Of a stretch of DNA of 64,000 nt, positions 33,905 to 46,204 are shown one piece after another. Location: positions 68,481,391 to 68,545,390 of the forward strand of contig OZ023266.1 of assembly GCA_964006375.1 (NCBI GenBank), read 5' to 3'. The DNA is from Tillus elongatus (lineage: Eukaryota > Arthropoda > Insecta > Coleoptera > Cleridae). Made by a program: the position numbers and the translations under genes. The notes beneath the pieces are model-generated. The model ran no database searches and was not told the origin of the DNA. It was given only the letters and a program-made list of their open reading frames with translations. The number at the start of each line of letters is the position of its first letter. The stretch's first letter is position 1.

Positions 33905-34914
33905 TTCTATAACTCGAATTATTTTGTTATTCGAATTTTTTTACTAAGAACATTGAATTTTGAACATATCTCGAAGATTTCTACAAATCGAAGAAAATTT
34001 GGGTACTCAAATCATTTTTTTATTGTGCAAAACATCTCTATAAGTCGATGTAGAAAAAATGAATGTATGTTGTCACAATTTCCTTTCTATTACACACTCT
34101 ACTAGGGATCCGATATACGGACAGCATGTAATAAAAAACAGATGTTTTACTTCTGACACTACAATAATAATGTGTGTGTGGAAATTAGTTAAGAAATCCA
34201 ATACCTATTTCTTACCAACTTCAACTTTGAAACATTTTATGTAGAGTGCCGGCTGTCTGCTCTTTTTAAAGTTGATTTGCTGCCTGCTTTCTTTAGTGGG
34301 ATTTGTTCAAGATCGCGACATCATCTAGCCCAGTATCTTTATTCTATATTACGTAGACTTTTAATATCCGTTCCGATTCACTAGGAGCAATAATAAAAAG
34401 TTGAAATGCCTGTCAGTGAAAGAAAAAGTAAATGTTTTAAAAGAAGTAGATAAAGGTCTTTTTAAGAAAAAGGCAAAAAATTTGACATTCAACCAAATAC
34501 ACTATCCTAAGCCCTAAGGGAGAAAAAAAAAACTATCCACAATTATGAAGAAACGTGACAAACTTGAACATGGTAATTACCTCCTGAAAAAGAATAAAGG
34601 CCTTCGTATACGCTGATGTTGACGAAGCGATGTTACAGTGCATCACTGCTGCCGCCGACAAAAATTTACCGTCATCTGGGCTAATTATCCAACAAAAAAC
34701 CCAAAAATCTGCAACGAGATTTGGACACAACAATTTTTCAGTGAGCATAGGGTGGCTTGATAGTGATAGGTTTAAACAACGTCATAATATTGTTCAAAAA
34801 GTTGTTTGTGGTGAACGTGGTGTTGTTAACGAACAATCGGCGTCTGGCTGGATGAATACTCTTTTACTGAATCAAATTAGTAAATACCACCCCACTGCCA
34901 TTTTTAAGGCTGAC
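33902..34914 (+). pseudogene. Tigger/pogo element, 5' part (CENP-B-like DNA-binding region)
   Basis: The left portion carries TTCTATAACTCGAATTATT and repeated TCGAA/TATAAGTCGATG words typical of Tigger ends. The transposase frame starts near 34406 (KKLKCLSVKEKVNVLKEVDKG, the CENP-B N-terminal helix-turn-helix) and continues, after frameshifts, with a second DNA-binding domain (SSGLIIQQKTQKSA, SIGWLDSDRFKQRHNI, VVCGERGVVNEQ). It breaks off at the first catalytic Asp (IFKAD) because of a BEL/Pao insertion at 34915. The coding sequence resumes at 38122. Confidence 0.85.
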
Positions 34915-35180
34915 TGTTGGAGACAGTGCTATTCTTTAGCTGTTGGAAACACTGATTGTGATGTGCGGAGAGCAGCGTAGCGTGATTGACGGTTAAGCGA
35001 GCACAAAAAAGAAGTAATAAGACAATATTATTATGTATACAGTTTTTAATTTAGTTGTTTTAGAGTTCTAGTTCACTTTGTTGTAATTCACATTAAATTA
35101 TACTGTGTCGAACCAAAGCTTGACCCATCTATTATTTCATCAAGGTTATGTTTTGTTGGTAACTTAGCGTGAACCCGCCA
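34915..35180 (+). repeat. 5' LTR of BEL/Pao element 2
   Basis: TGTTGGAGACAGTGC ... GTGAACCCGCCA, 266 bp, followed by a primer-binding site TGGACACCATGAC at 35185. It matches the 3' LTR, except that about 45 bases near 34980-35030 are longer here. 5-bp target duplication: CTGAC (34910-34914) and CTGAT (38122-38126), one base different. Confidence 0.88.
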
Positions 35181-35362
35181 TTACTGGACACCATGACTAG
35201 GACGGGTTAAGCAGGAGCAGGAATTCAGTGCATTTTGAATTATCATCGTTGCCGCGTGTAAAACCCGCTGGAGGTATCGGCGAGCGAGTTTAAGTGACAG
35301 TGCATTGTGAACTAGGTATAAGCCAACAACAGTTTGTCTCGTGTCACAGTAACACTGTCATT

Positions 35363-37825
35363 ATGGGAAACAGTAAGAAAAGTAGGACTGTGCTACGTGG
35401 ATCATTTTCAAGGACAGCGAAGGAGATGGAGTTTCTTCTAGGTGCTGACATACCAGATAATCAAGCGATCGAAGCGAAATGGGAGCTCCTGTAGTCCAAA
35501 TATGAGGAGGCTGAAGGTGCTGGACCATAACATTTATGGGATGTTGTTAGAAGACACAGGTGAAGCAGTCCTTAAAAGAGAGCTGGATAATTGTGACGTA
35601 TATGCTGAGAAGTTTGCGATATTCAAGTCCAGGTTCAAGAAGTTGTTCAGAGATGTAGCGTCTAGGCCGTCAAGTATACAAAGCTTACCGCTTCTCACAT
35701 TTCTATGGAAGGAATATCAGGTATGCGCAAATTTCAATTACCTACTATACAGTTCACACTTTCTGTGATGCGAGCAAGGATGCATATCCCTGTGTTGTGT
35801 TTTTGAGAGTGGTTTTACATGAGAAAATATCAGTTTTCTTGTTGGCCCCCCGAGCCAGAGTCGCTCCCTTGAAGAAATCAAGCTCAAAAATGACGATACC
35901 AAGGTTGGAATTGTTAGGTGCAACAACTGAGGCACGATTGTATTGTCAAGTGATAGAGAACCTGGGAGAAAAGGTAGATAGTTTCTTTGGAGCGACTCAT
36001 CTACAGTCATCCTGGATATAGATGAAGGAAGAGCGGGGAACTTTTTTTTGCAACAGAGTGACCGAGATAAGTGAGTTGACTCCCGCTGAGAGATGGCACC
36101 ATTTACCATGATCACAACTCTGTGCTGATCTGCCATCATGAGGCTGTTCTAAGCAGCTGCTACATTCGAGATGGTGGGAGGGACCAAAATGGTTATATGG
36201 AGAGCCTAAGACTTGGCCATTCTTCCAAAGGACTGCGGATGAAGAGGAAATAAACTCTGAATGAAAAAAGAAATTAATAACTACACTGCTTAATGCCAAT
36301 AATTCTCATACATGGCACTTTGACTATTTTTCAAAATACTGCAAGATCGTGCGAATGATGGCTTGGGTTCTGTGTTTTATTTATAATTGCAGAAAAGAGA
36401 CCAAAAAGTGCACTGGTGAGTTGATAGTTGATGAGAAGTAGGAGAAGCGTTAATTTTCAAAATGATACAAAAGGAAAGTTTTGTTGGGAAAGATGACAAA
36501 GCAATTAGTAGCCTCAACCCATTTTATGACAAACATGGTGTTATCAGGTTGAAGTCTACAATAACCAACAGAAACGACACTAAATACTATAGTTTTTCAG
36601 TTATACTGCCAGCCAAACACTCGTTGGTAAACAAGTTGATTATCGACATGCATGTCAGGTCATGCTATGTCGGAAGACAGGGCCTTTTGAGTCTGCTGAG
36701 AGAAACATTTTGGATTACTGGTGGAAGATGAAATATTAAGTTTTGTCTAGGTGCACAGCCTGCAGGATGTATGACGCAACGCCTCTAGTTCTGGAACCTC
36801 CACCGTTCTCCTTGGACAAAGTGCGTGACGCGGTCGCATTTGAAGTGACAGGTGCCGATTTCGCAGGCCCTATGTATTTGAAAAGCGGTGACAAAGCCTG
36901 GATATGTATTTTTACCTGTGCCGTTTTTCGCGCAGTTCACCTAGAGCTGACAACATCTTTGTTGACTTATAGTTTTCTCCAGGCCTCGAAGACTATCATC
37001 TACAGTGACAATGGTACGCACTTTGTGGGTGCCGGAAACACGTTCTCACTGTTATACTGGAACCTTATTACACGTGAGACGTCTGTGTCCCGTATCTGTT
37101 GGACATGGTGGGGAGGCTTTTGGGAACGTTTAATGGGGGTGTTGAAACGTTTACTGAGAAAAGTTTTAGGGCGTGCTAGACCGAACTACGAAAAGTTATT
37201 GACAGTGATGTGTGATTGTAAGGCCGTTGTGAACGCTAGAGCATTGACTTATATCTCAGAGGACCCTAAAGATTTAGTTGCTCTAAGTCTGGCCATGTTT
37301 TTACGCGACCAGATAGAGTGCACTTTACCTGACTGTGTCGTGATAGACAATGTTTCGATGTGCCGGAAGTGCGTAAATTTCAAACTTTGCGTAAAGACCT
37401 TCAGCTTAGATTCCGCAGTGAATATCTTGGACAATTAAGACTACTGTATGATAAGAGGACTGACCGTCGGGTCTCTGTAGGTGAGGTGGTTCTGGTGGGT
37501 GATGACAACCGAAAACCATCTAAGCTGGCCAATTGGTTGAAGTTTTTCCAGGCAGGGATGGACAAGTTCGTTTGGTTTGAGTGGAGCAACTATGGGACAG
37601 ATGCTGAGGCCATCACAAAGACTGTACCCTCTGGAGTGTTGCAGTGTTACTGAGTTCGATCGCAGGGATGGATATGACCAATGTGATGACGAAATGACTG
37701 ATGCAAGCAGCCAAAATAGAACAGACTTCAGCCCCGAAGGTGAACGAGGTCATAGTGTTGGTGAGGATGTGCCGAAAGTGAAAGCGACTCGAAGTGGTCG
37801 TATCACACCAAAGCGTTTTTTATAA
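35363..37825 (+). pseudogene. BEL/Pao element 2: gag start joined to RNase H and integrase
   Basis: Gag begins MGNSKKSRTVLRGSFSRTAK at 35363 with a stop at 35492. After about 35730 the sequence jumps to RNase H words (LPTIQFTLS / HTFCDASKDAY in shifted frame; KSSSKMTIPRLELLGATTEARLY), so protease and RT are deleted. Integrase: zinc region LVNKLIIDMHVRSC (second His of HxxxHxG replaced by Tyr) ... TFWITGGR, CTAC. DDE core with DFAGPMYLK, IYSDNGTHFVG and GGFWERLMGVLKRLLRKV, all three acidic residues present. Then the C-terminal domain to TRSGRITPKRF at 37823. Frameshifts split it. Replication-defective. Confidence 0.85.
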
Positions 37826-37899
37826 CTAAAAATTTTATTCACTGCCTTTGTTTGTGTGAGAAATATTTGGTTTCCAGAAACATTTCTCAGGTGCAAGAA

Positions 37900-38121
37900 T
37901 GTTGGGAGACAGTGCTATTTTTTAGCTGCTGGCAGCACTGATTGTGAAGTGCGGGAGCAGCAGATGTATGTGAAGAGACCAGGTTTTTAATTTAGTTGTT
38001 TTAAGGTTCTAGTTTACTTTGTTGTAATTCACATTAAATTATACTGTGTTGAACCAAAGCTTGACTCGTCTATTATTTCGTCGAGGTTACGGTTTGTTGG
38101 TAACTTAGCGTGAACCCGACA
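37900..38121 (+). repeat. 3' LTR of BEL/Pao element 2
   Basis: TGTTGGGAGACAGTGC ... GTGAACCCGACA, 222 bp, ending exactly where Tigger coding sequence resumes. Confidence 0.88.
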
Positions 38122-38835
38122 CTGATGAAACCAGTCTATTTTTTAGGTGTTTGCCAGATAAAACATTGGCTATTAAAAATGAAAAGTGTCACAGTAGAAA
38201 GCATAGCAAAGAACAACTAACAATAATGGTTGCTTCACACATATTAGTGATTGGGAATAGCAAAAATCCGCGGTGTTTTAAGGGAATAAAATCGTTAGAA
38301 GTAAATTATGAAAGCAACAACAGGGCATGGATGATCAGCGACTTTTACAGGAACTGGCTTGTCGAACTAAACAGATAATTTGCTCAACAAAATAGAAAAA
38401 TGTTATCTGTTGACAACTGTCCAGCTGATCCCAAAAATATTAACAATCTATCCCATATATATCTTGTGTATTTGCCACCCCACATGACTTCGGTTTTGCA
38501 ACCTATCGACCAGGGAATCATCCAAAACCTTAAGCAGCACTACAGGAGAATAATATTGCTTAAATTAATATCTTGTATAGAAAGTGGACAAACTGTTAAA
38601 ATTACAATTTTTGATGCAATTAGAGAGCTGAGCAGTTGTTAGTCAATAGATGTCAAGTCAGAAACTATTGCCAATTGTTTCAGAAAGACTGGATTCGTCA
38701 GAGCAGAATCTGAGTCATGTGAAGTTGAAACTTGGAATGACACGGATGATGGTATGGTAGAAATATGTCACATGGTTTCTACAATTCCACCAAATTTAAT
38801 GTCTTTCATTAAAAAAAAAAAAAAAAAAAAAAGAG
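38122..38835 (+). pseudogene. Tigger/pogo transposase, 3' part (DDE core)
   Basis: Continues from 34914: DETSLFFRCLPDKT (first catalytic box), then RKHSKEQLTIMVAS, LSVDNCPADP (second Asp), and YLPPHMTSVLQPIDQGIIQNLK (third Asp region, DQG). Stops interrupt it. The coding ends in a long A tract at 38811-38832. Tigger-like transposases belong to the pogo branch of the Tc1/mariner superfamily. Confidence 0.85.
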
Positions 38836-38843
38836 ATATTTAT

Positions 38844-39927
38844 TAGAGGTGTGCGAACCCAAGCAAATATGTTGCCTCGAACTTCGAACCTCTGAAATAG
38901 TATGTCTAAGGTTCACAGTCGAACTTCGAACTTCTTAGAAATTCAAAATCGAACATCGAACTACCCAAAATTCTTCAGTGTTCATATATCATTTCCGTAA
39001 ATACCAAATTTAGGAATATTGTAACATACATTATTTGATATGTAAAAGATTCCCATTCTTTTTACAAAAAGGAAGAGTTCGACAAATTTGCAGGTTGATT
39101 GGGTGAAAATGCCTTCCAGTGCTGATCGTTGTGGACATAGGTCAACTTTAAATCAAATACAAAAATAAAAAATATTTGAAACTTTTTGAGATTTCTAGAT
39201 CTACAAATAAGCTCAATTATAAATAAGTTGTTGTTGTTTGGCTTTGGCTAGGCAGTTTTATCGAACAAGAGAAGGTTCAAAGTGAGCATGATAGGTATAA
39301 AATAACCACTTAAAATTTGAACTTAATATATTATATATTCTTATGAAAATTCACAACCATAACGCACTTGCTGCATCCCGAACTTGTCTCCTGATTGCGA
39401 ATATGTAACTGTATTGGCTCATTGTGAGATAAAGCATATTGAAACCAGTGTTTTCCAAAGGCAATCTGCAATTATTCTCATACATTCTGAAAATTTACGT
39501 TACCAATGGTCTTCGAACGCCGCCTCATAATGTTCTTACTGAAAAAGGTGTTGGGAGGCTAGGATATATAAGAAAAATAATTCTATGATTGCTAAATGGC
39601 TCCGTCGTGTCTCAATGTGTCCCACCAACTGTCAAAAATATGCATGAGTGAAATTTCCTAAAACGACACTATTGACTCAATGAGACTGATAACGAGTTTA
39701 AAGCGCCGCTACCGAGTTAACAGGGCCGTAACTTCGCTACCTTTGGCAGCATTCAATGCCTGTAAAGTTAAATTTCGAAGTATTTTTTAGCAACGAACTT
39801 CGAACTACTTTGGAGAATTAAATATTTCGAACTTCGAACTACTTCAACATCGCTAGTACGAACATATTTTCGAACCGAAGGTTCGGTTCGCGTTCGGTTC
39901 AAAATTTCGAAGCTTCGCACACCTCTA
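38844..39927. mobile_element. Non-autonomous hAT element with 8-bp target duplication
   Basis: Terminal inverted repeat TAGAGGTGTGCGAA at both ends, perfect over 14 bases, with subterminal TTCGAA/GAACTTCGAAC words characteristic of hAT elements. The octamer ATATTTAT flanks it on both sides (38836-38843 and 39928-39935). 1,084 bp without a transposase. It contains one copy of the CATAACGCACTTGCTGC motif at 39357-39375. Confidence 0.92.
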
Positions 39928-39959
39928 ATATTTATTATTAAAACATTTTTATAAAAAAA

Positions 39960-39990
39960 TTCTACCATAACGCACTTGCTGCGCCTAGAC
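39960..39990 (-). repeat. Copy of the GCAAGTGCGTTATGGTAG motif downstream of Tigger
   Basis: Reads CTACCATAACGCACTTGCTGCG. Removing the hAT insertion puts it about 50 bases after the Tigger coding remnant, so it may be part of that element's 3' end. Confidence 0.6.
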
Positions 39991-40196
39991 TTTTTGTCAT
40001 TATTTTAGTATATTAAAAATATATAATAAGCTAATGTATAACCATTACTTTACGATAACCTCACATAATAAAATTATTGATGAGGTGTCAATAAAACTTG
40101 ACACTGTTGTATATATTGTCTACCAGAAAAAAAAAATCATTAAAATAAAATCCTGAGTTCTATATGCAATATTTGATAATAAATTATTCTAAGTAA

Positions 40197-40664
40197 CTAC
40201 CGATGTTTTAAATCAAAGATCTCTATAAGCAATGGCTCCACCTGTGAAGGATTAACATCTAAATAAATATTTATCATTTCTTCGTTGAGTCTATGTAATT
40301 CGGAAATTTTCTGTATCAGTTTCAGAAATGTAGACTTTGCTTCACAACCTGGATAAACACTTTCCAAATATCTCCTTAATAAGTAATAGTAAGAATTCTG
40401 AAAGAGACATAAATTAGGTGTATAGGAAATACCAATTTTACAAATAGTTTCTACCTGTTCTAATTTTATAACATCTTGATGGACGACCTTTGGACGATCT
40501 GGTGAAAATAATGTAATGGCACACATTATTAACACAATATTCTCATCTGCTCTCCACTTTGCATCAAATGTTTTCATAAACCTGTCAAGTTCTTGATAGC
40601 AGTTGCCCTTTGCCAATTTTAATATGTCAACATTGATGTTTAAGTTTTCTTGACTGTGTGGAAT
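40197..40664 (-). CDS. Hr96: Hr96 terminal coding exon (ligand-binding domain, C-terminal half)
   Basis: Acceptor TGTGTTTCAG/ATT at 40665; 155 codons, stop TAG at 40197-40199. It begins IPHSQENLNINVDILKLAKG, follows the preceding exon in phase 0 (...ETWK/IPHS) and covers ligand-binding-domain helices 5-12. It includes FMKTFDAKWRADENIVLIMC and ALHRLNEEM-like dimer-surface text (SELHRLNEEM), and ends with the AF-2 activation helix PLLIEIFDL. Hr96 is the insect NR1J receptor related to vertebrate PXR/CAR/VDR and controls xenobiotic and lipid responses. Nothing is broken, so this looks like the functional gene. Confidence 0.93.
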   Translation of the reverse strand: MPHSQENLNINVDILKLAKGNCYQELDRFMKTFDAKWRADENIVLIMCAITLFSPDRPKVVHQDVIKLEQVETICKIGISYTPNLCLFQNSYYYLLRRYLESVYPGCEAKSTFLKLIQKISELHRLNEEMINIYLDVNPSQVEPLLIEIFDLKHR

Positions 40665-41504
40665 CTGAAACACAGTTCACCAATCATTGCAAGAAGTTTA
40701 TTTTATGAAGTTTAGCATTTGTAAAAAGTTATCAAACATATCTATTTCAAATCTGTCGAATTAATCATTTTTTATTTCAAAAACAAATAAAAGAGCCAAT
40801 TTTTTTAAATGAAAAGTAAATACTTTAACTCAACCTGTATAAGACAAAATATAAGCACCTTATCTAAGTGATATGTTTAAACATAGCAAACCGATTTCCT
40901 ACTTGCCACTTGCCTATATCGTATTATATATAAAACTTCAAATCAACACCGTGTAATTTATAAAAGTCTGGACTAGTGGAGGATCATTCCGTTGCCATCT
41001 TTGCATTTGAACACACACAACTCAACCTGTCACGGTTTTCCAAAGACAACTTGATCGGCAAATATGCTCTGTTTGCTATTGCCATCCAAGTGCATTCAAC
41101 AGCACACAGTTTTCGCAGGTGGTCACTCATCCAAGTACTGACCGTGTGCGACGTTCCTGAACTTCCATGATAGCACCAGTGTGCCCACAGTGTGGTTGTT
41201 GCTGTGCCCATTTTTAACATAATCAAAAAATAATTATTTGACTACAGTAGCATATAGTGCTTTTTAAAACTTTTACGTAATTTTATGTAAAATCAAAAAT
41301 GTTATATTAACATGTTCGCTGCGGTAGCGAAGTTACACGAATTTTGCCTACAGCGATACAGGGATACAGGACGATTTATTAGGTCACCATCAAATTGTGA
41401 CAAATAAAAGGTGAGGTAGTTTTAAGAAGAAAACTTCATATAAATATATGTCCTATTTTAATTATTTCAGGCATTACAGGACCACAAAGTTTTTAAGTAA
41501 TATT

Positions 41505-41509
<5 letters not shown>

Positions 41510-41569
<60 letters not shown>
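41510..41569. repeat. (TA)n microsatellite
   Basis: About 60 bases of TA inside the left part of the decayed mariner. Confidence 0.95.
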
Positions 41570-41571
<2 letters not shown>

Positions 41572-41826
41572 ATACATGAGGCAGTTACAAGTATAAATAT
41601 CATACAAGTTGCTCAAAATGTCCTCTTACTAGAATACATGGTTCCCAACAACGGACTAAAGAGTCTTTCACTCGATTTAAAATATCTGAACGATTTCTTA
41701 TTTCAGCAGCAGCCACCTATATTCTGTTTAACTGTGGCCTTGTCTCTTGGTACACAATTTTTTTCATATAACAACATAAATAGAAGGGATTTAGATATAT
41801 AGGCTTTATTCCACTTAAGCTGTGTT

Positions 41827-41928
<102 letters not shown>

Positions 41929-43019
41929 ACCAGCATTACCAATCCAATTGTTTCCAAAATGTTCGTTTAACCACCTAACAACTGCTCCAGGTGTTGGCAC
42001 CATTGTGCTGGTACCACATATTTTGAAATTAGGTTAAGTGGTATATCCTCAAGTAAATCAAAAAGTGTGTTGTCCAAAAAATGTATGTAGGAATCTGTGT
42101 TTAAGTGCTTATCAAGTACATGCAAGTCTAGAAAAATGTTAAAAATTCCACCCCAAATGTTGACGCTGAAACGTAGTTGAAATCTTCTTGGCTTAATTGC
42201 ATGCGGATTTTGTACTGCCCAGACATATTCATGATGGAAATTGTTTATACCATCTTGTGTAAAACACGATTCATCAGACCAGATAACATTTGAAATAAAA
42301 TCATTATTTTGGGCATGTTACTGCAATAACCAATGACAAAATGCTAGTTGCTGCTGAGCATCTCCTGGATGTAGATCTTGAACAGGCTGTAGATGATGGG
42401 GGAAGAAAGACTTCGCGGTTCAGTATACACCATACAAAATTTTCACACATGTAGATTTTGTGATATTCTTTGGGTGCTAACCTGAAGGATTGTCAATGAC
42501 ATAATTAATTACACCTTCTTCATGGTCTATATTAACTTCATGCAGTCGAATAGCCCCTGCTGGAGCAGGATTACTCGATTCTCGTAAACTTCAGAAAGAA
42601 TCTGCAAAAAACGGAATAATATGGTACATGCCAATGTGGCTATCTTTCTTGATATTCTTGTACCGATCGCCGAGAATTTCCATTGCAGAAACCATATACG
42701 TAAATTATATCAGCATACTCTTCAGTGCTATAAGCGTACATTTTACAATTTTCTAATACTTAACAAATCTGACAGAAAACTGACATGTTTATTTGCATTT
42801 GTTACTTTGAAACTTTGTTTTGTTAACAGGTGAAACCAAAGTATACCAGTGTTGTAAATGAATGTTATTAAATTGGCTACTTATGCAGAAAACTTTGAGG
42901 TCCTGTAACTCCATGAATAATTAAAATCGGACATATGATGATATAAAGTTTTTTTTCTTGAAATTTCCTCACCTTTCATTTGTCGCAATTCGATGGTGAG
43001 CTAATAAATCACCCTGTAT

Positions 43020-43555
43020 ATGTACCGTGGACGCATTTTCATCACAGGCGATATGGCAAATTATGACCTGTAAGCTACACACGGGGAAACTGTGCTCACC
43101 AGCGCTACTTTTTGTTTAGCAGAAAAACTGAGTGCATATTCCGCACAAATGATATCAATTTCTCTGATTTCCCCTACTCAAATTCAAATTTTCCATGTTT
43201 AGGAAAGTGCATTTTGGGCCTTATTCAAATAACTTGCACAAGATCAAAGAATAAAATTATTGACTGTTCAAAAGCATACAACCAAATTTGTGGTGGTAAA
43301 CCTAATTGATCTGAAATAAGCAGAACTTGAAACAAAATAATGTAAATATAAATATTTAATTATAGTCAATCGTTCTAATTATTTTGCAAAGAATTTAATT
43401 TTATTTATTAATGACTGGAATCCATTTTCTCAGCAAATACTCAAATTTTAAAAGTGCTGTTTGATTAGCTAATATAGACAGTATTAAAATTTATCTATTC
43501 ATTTACATTGCCAAGACAGATCAATGGCCCAATTACAAACACAGATATGATACAC
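43020..43555. other. Hr96 intron, no feature recognised
   Basis: AT-rich sequence between the mariner and the LINE. Short frames there have no recognisable family. Confidence 0.5.
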
Positions 43556-43559
43556 AAAT

Positions 43560-44520
43560 ACATACATATATGCAGGATGAAGCTAACACAGGAGGCAGCT
43601 CTTTAAGGTATTGCAAAAATGAAGAACTGCTCCAATAGTCTGCAAAAATGTCACTTTAGACCTCGTTGCTATGGGAAGACACAAAAAACATAATATATTT
43701 AAATACAATGTTAGTATTGGGAATTTGATGGAGAAATGTATCAGTATTATGTGTGTGCGAAGAGAATAAGGGAGCATAAAAAGGCAGTTACCGTACTGGA
43801 GATCTATATCACCATGAATGAGCCTACATAAAAAGACTAGGGCATGTAAGATTCTCCTACCAGAGCTAGGAAGTTGAAGAATTTCAAAAGTTTACTCTGT
43901 GCAGTATCCATTAATGGATACTGTTTGTCCTGAATGTATACAAATAGTTTCCGGAACTTGCGTTGTACTGACTCTTCTAATTAAAGACGACATGAATAAT
44001 ATGGAAACCATTCTAGTTTGGATCGAACTAATGAGTTCTACAGGATTATTAATGTCAAGAGGATTTAAAATACACAGTATTTCTTATAATGAGCCCTAAA
44101 GTTTTAATAGACAATGTTAGAATGTTCGATATATCGAGATTGAAACAGGGTTTTGGATCATAAGTTAGACCCAAGTCCCTAGCACCCATGACATGTGTTA
44201 GGTCCCTGTTATTAACAGTATACATATACAGTAGAAAGTTGATTTTATTATACATTTATTTAAATTGTACCAAGAGATGACATTATTAATATTCATTTGA
44301 ATACAAAGGCAGTCAAGTTCAGAATAGACCAATGAAAAGATCTTGACGTCGTCAGCTGAAAAAAGCCTGTAAATATCTATAACAGTATTTAAGTCCTTCA
44401 AGAATATATTACAAAGGATAGGCCCTAAGATGGAGCCTTGAAGAACACCAGATGTAACAACAAAGGTGCTAGAATCATGAAATTCATCCAGTTAGTAAGC
44501 ATTATATTCATTTTTTGTTG
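43560..44520 (-). pseudogene. LINE reverse transcriptase, catalytic and C-terminal part
   Basis: Minus strand: TSGVLQGSILGPILCNIFLKDL (GVPQGSxLGP motif), then FSADDVKIFSLVYSELDCL with the catalytic ADD box, QMNINNVISWY, and a worn thumb and C-terminus down to about 43583 (KFPILTLYLN...). Frameshifts and stops are present. It is the downstream part of the LINE whose earlier parts are at 45010-45244, 46629-46862 and 46880-47560. Confidence 0.8.
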
Positions 44521-44574
44521 TAGTTAAGATTTTTATAAAATTTTCTAAGAGTGTTTATGTATTACATAATATAA

Positions 44575-44762
44575 TAATAATAATAATAACACCACAGTAG
44601 AAAAACTCCGCATCCAGAAGTCCTAGACTCATACGGGGGAGCTTACACACATATAGACAAAGGGCACCACCTATAATCCACCAGAAGCCGGTCTTTCCAC
44701 ATTCGAGTGAAAAAGACTGACTGTCTGAATACGGGACTCAAACCCGCGACCTCCTAGTCCAA
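44575..44762 (-). mobile_element. tRNA-headed SINE, family 2, copy 1 (head truncated)
   Basis: On the minus strand GGAGGTCGCGGGTTTGAGTCCCG contains the B box (GGTTTGAGTCC). The body follows (AGACAGTCAG, TTCACTCGAATGTGGAAAGACC, CTTTGTCTATATGTGTG) and a (TTATTA)n tail. It matches the fuller copy at 62377-62595. Confidence 0.82.
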
Positions 44763-45175
44763 ATAAATAAATAAATAGCCCATTTATTAATTAAATTATA
44801 ATATTACAGCCCCACAACCACCATCAGGAAAGGGCGAAGTCTAGCAGAGCTATTCACACTCAACCCCAACCGTCACTGGAAACAAGGTATATTATACGCA
44901 ACTGTGAATCTTCAGCAAAAAAATAAATAAATAAATAAATAAAAAATAAAAATAAAATAAAAATTAACCAGTAAATCTGAAGAAAAATTTAAATAAAAAA
45001 ATGCTGAAATTTTCGAGGAGTCCCACTTAAAGGTCAAAACTTAAACTAAGAATGGAACCACCCACAACACCCTAGCATCGATTCCCACCACATGGAAACC
45101 AACCTCTGCCTATTGACACCATATCCCCTCCTGAATCCTCACTGCACATCGAAAAGTTATACACAATTCTCTAAA
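44763..45175. other. Unassigned insertion-like DNA in the LINE
   Basis: Lies between SINE and LINE RT text. Contains AAATAAATAAATAAAT runs and a GC-richer part (45050-45135, CACCCACAACACCCTAGC...). It may be another short retroposon; no boxes identified with confidence. Confidence 0.4.
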
Positions 45176-45179
45176 AAAA

Positions 45180-45244
45180 TTTAGACAAAATTGGGCAAAT
45201 ACTAATGGTTCTGAGGTCTGAGAATTCTTTAGGGTCATTTTGCT
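45180..45244 (-). pseudogene. LINE reverse transcriptase fragment left of the ribozyme array
   Basis: Minus strand PLPKQNDPKEFSDLRTISIC, the conserved PxPKxxxxxxxxDxRPISIL stretch of LINE RTs. It follows directly on the text at 46629 (NSCIERKITNRM) once the ribozyme array is left out. Confidence 0.8.
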
Positions 45245-45280
45245 TAGGCAGTGGCGTATCTATTCTCGCAACAATTAGAA

Positions 45281-45321
45281 CCGTAGACCGGTTTCACTCT
45301 CATTAGAGCTCTTCAGTACGG
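45281..45321 (-). ncRNA. Hammerhead ribozyme, array copy 1
   Basis: Stem I CCGUA/UACGG, CUGAAGA (fits CUGANGA), stem II GCUCU/AGAGU with loop AAUG (one G-U pair), GAAA, short self-complementary ACCGGU stem III, cleavage triplet GUC. Predicted competent. Confidence 0.82.
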
Positions 45322-45586
45322 CATACTAATTGTTGCGAAAATGCATATAAAGTAATACGGCTATAGTATAGCCTTTCAACACTAAGTGAGTGGTGGACGT
45401 GTCGCGACCTAGTTGCAGAACCAAGTAGTATGTTGTCACGCCAGCTCCAAATAACACAAAGTGTTAAAAAAATAGAGACTGTATACAACTAACTAACAAT
45501 TTAGAAAATTGTCAGCCCTGGCCCATTTCTACCCCAATATAGGGACAAAGTATGTAAGTCTAGATGCATTCGCGCAACAATTAGAA

Positions 45587-45627
45587 CCGTAGACCGGTTT
45601 CGCTCTCATTAGAGCTCTTCAGTATGG
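45587..45627 (-). ncRNA. Hammerhead ribozyme, array copy 2
   Basis: As the others with stem II GCUCU/AGAGC, but stem I is CCAUA/UACGG and so has one A-C mismatch. Core bases intact. Confidence 0.8.
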
Positions 45628-45895
45628 CATACTAATTGTAGCAAAAATGCATCTAAAGTAAGACGGCTATAGTATAGCCAGCCTTTCAACACTAAGTGAG
45701 TGGTGGACGTGCCGCCACCTAGTTGCGGAACCAAGTAGTATGTTGTCACGCCAGCTCCAAATAACACAAAGTGTTAAAAAATAGAGACTGTATACAACTA
45801 ACTAACAATTTAGAAAATTGTCAGCTCTGGCCCATTTCTACCCCAATATAGGGACAAAGTATGTAAGGCTAGATGCATTCTCGCAACAATTAGAA

Positions 45896-45936
45896 CCGTA
45901 GACCGGTTTCGCTCTCATTAGAGCTCTTCAGTACGG
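45896..45936 (-). ncRNA. Hammerhead ribozyme, array copy 3 (best copy)
   Basis: Perfect stem I (CCGUA/UACGG), core CUGAAGA, perfect stem II (GCUCU AAUG AGAGC), GAAA, ACCGGU stem III and GUC cleavage site. With a stem III this short, cleavage may need a dimeric form, as described for retrozyme and satellite hammerheads. Confidence 0.88.
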
Positions 45937-46204
45937 CATACTAATTGTAGCAAAAATGCATCTAAAGTAATACGGCTATAGTATAGCCAGCCTTTCAACA
46001 CTAAGTGAGTGGTGGACGTGCCGCCACCTAGTTGCGGAACCAAGTAGTATGTTGTCACGCTAGCTCCAAATAACACAAAGTGTTAAAAAATAGAGACTGT
46101 ATACAACTAACTAACAATTTAGAAAATTGTCAGCCCTGGCCCATTTCTACCCCAATGTAGGGACAAAGTATGTAAGGCTAGATGCATTTTCGCAACAATT
46201 AGAA

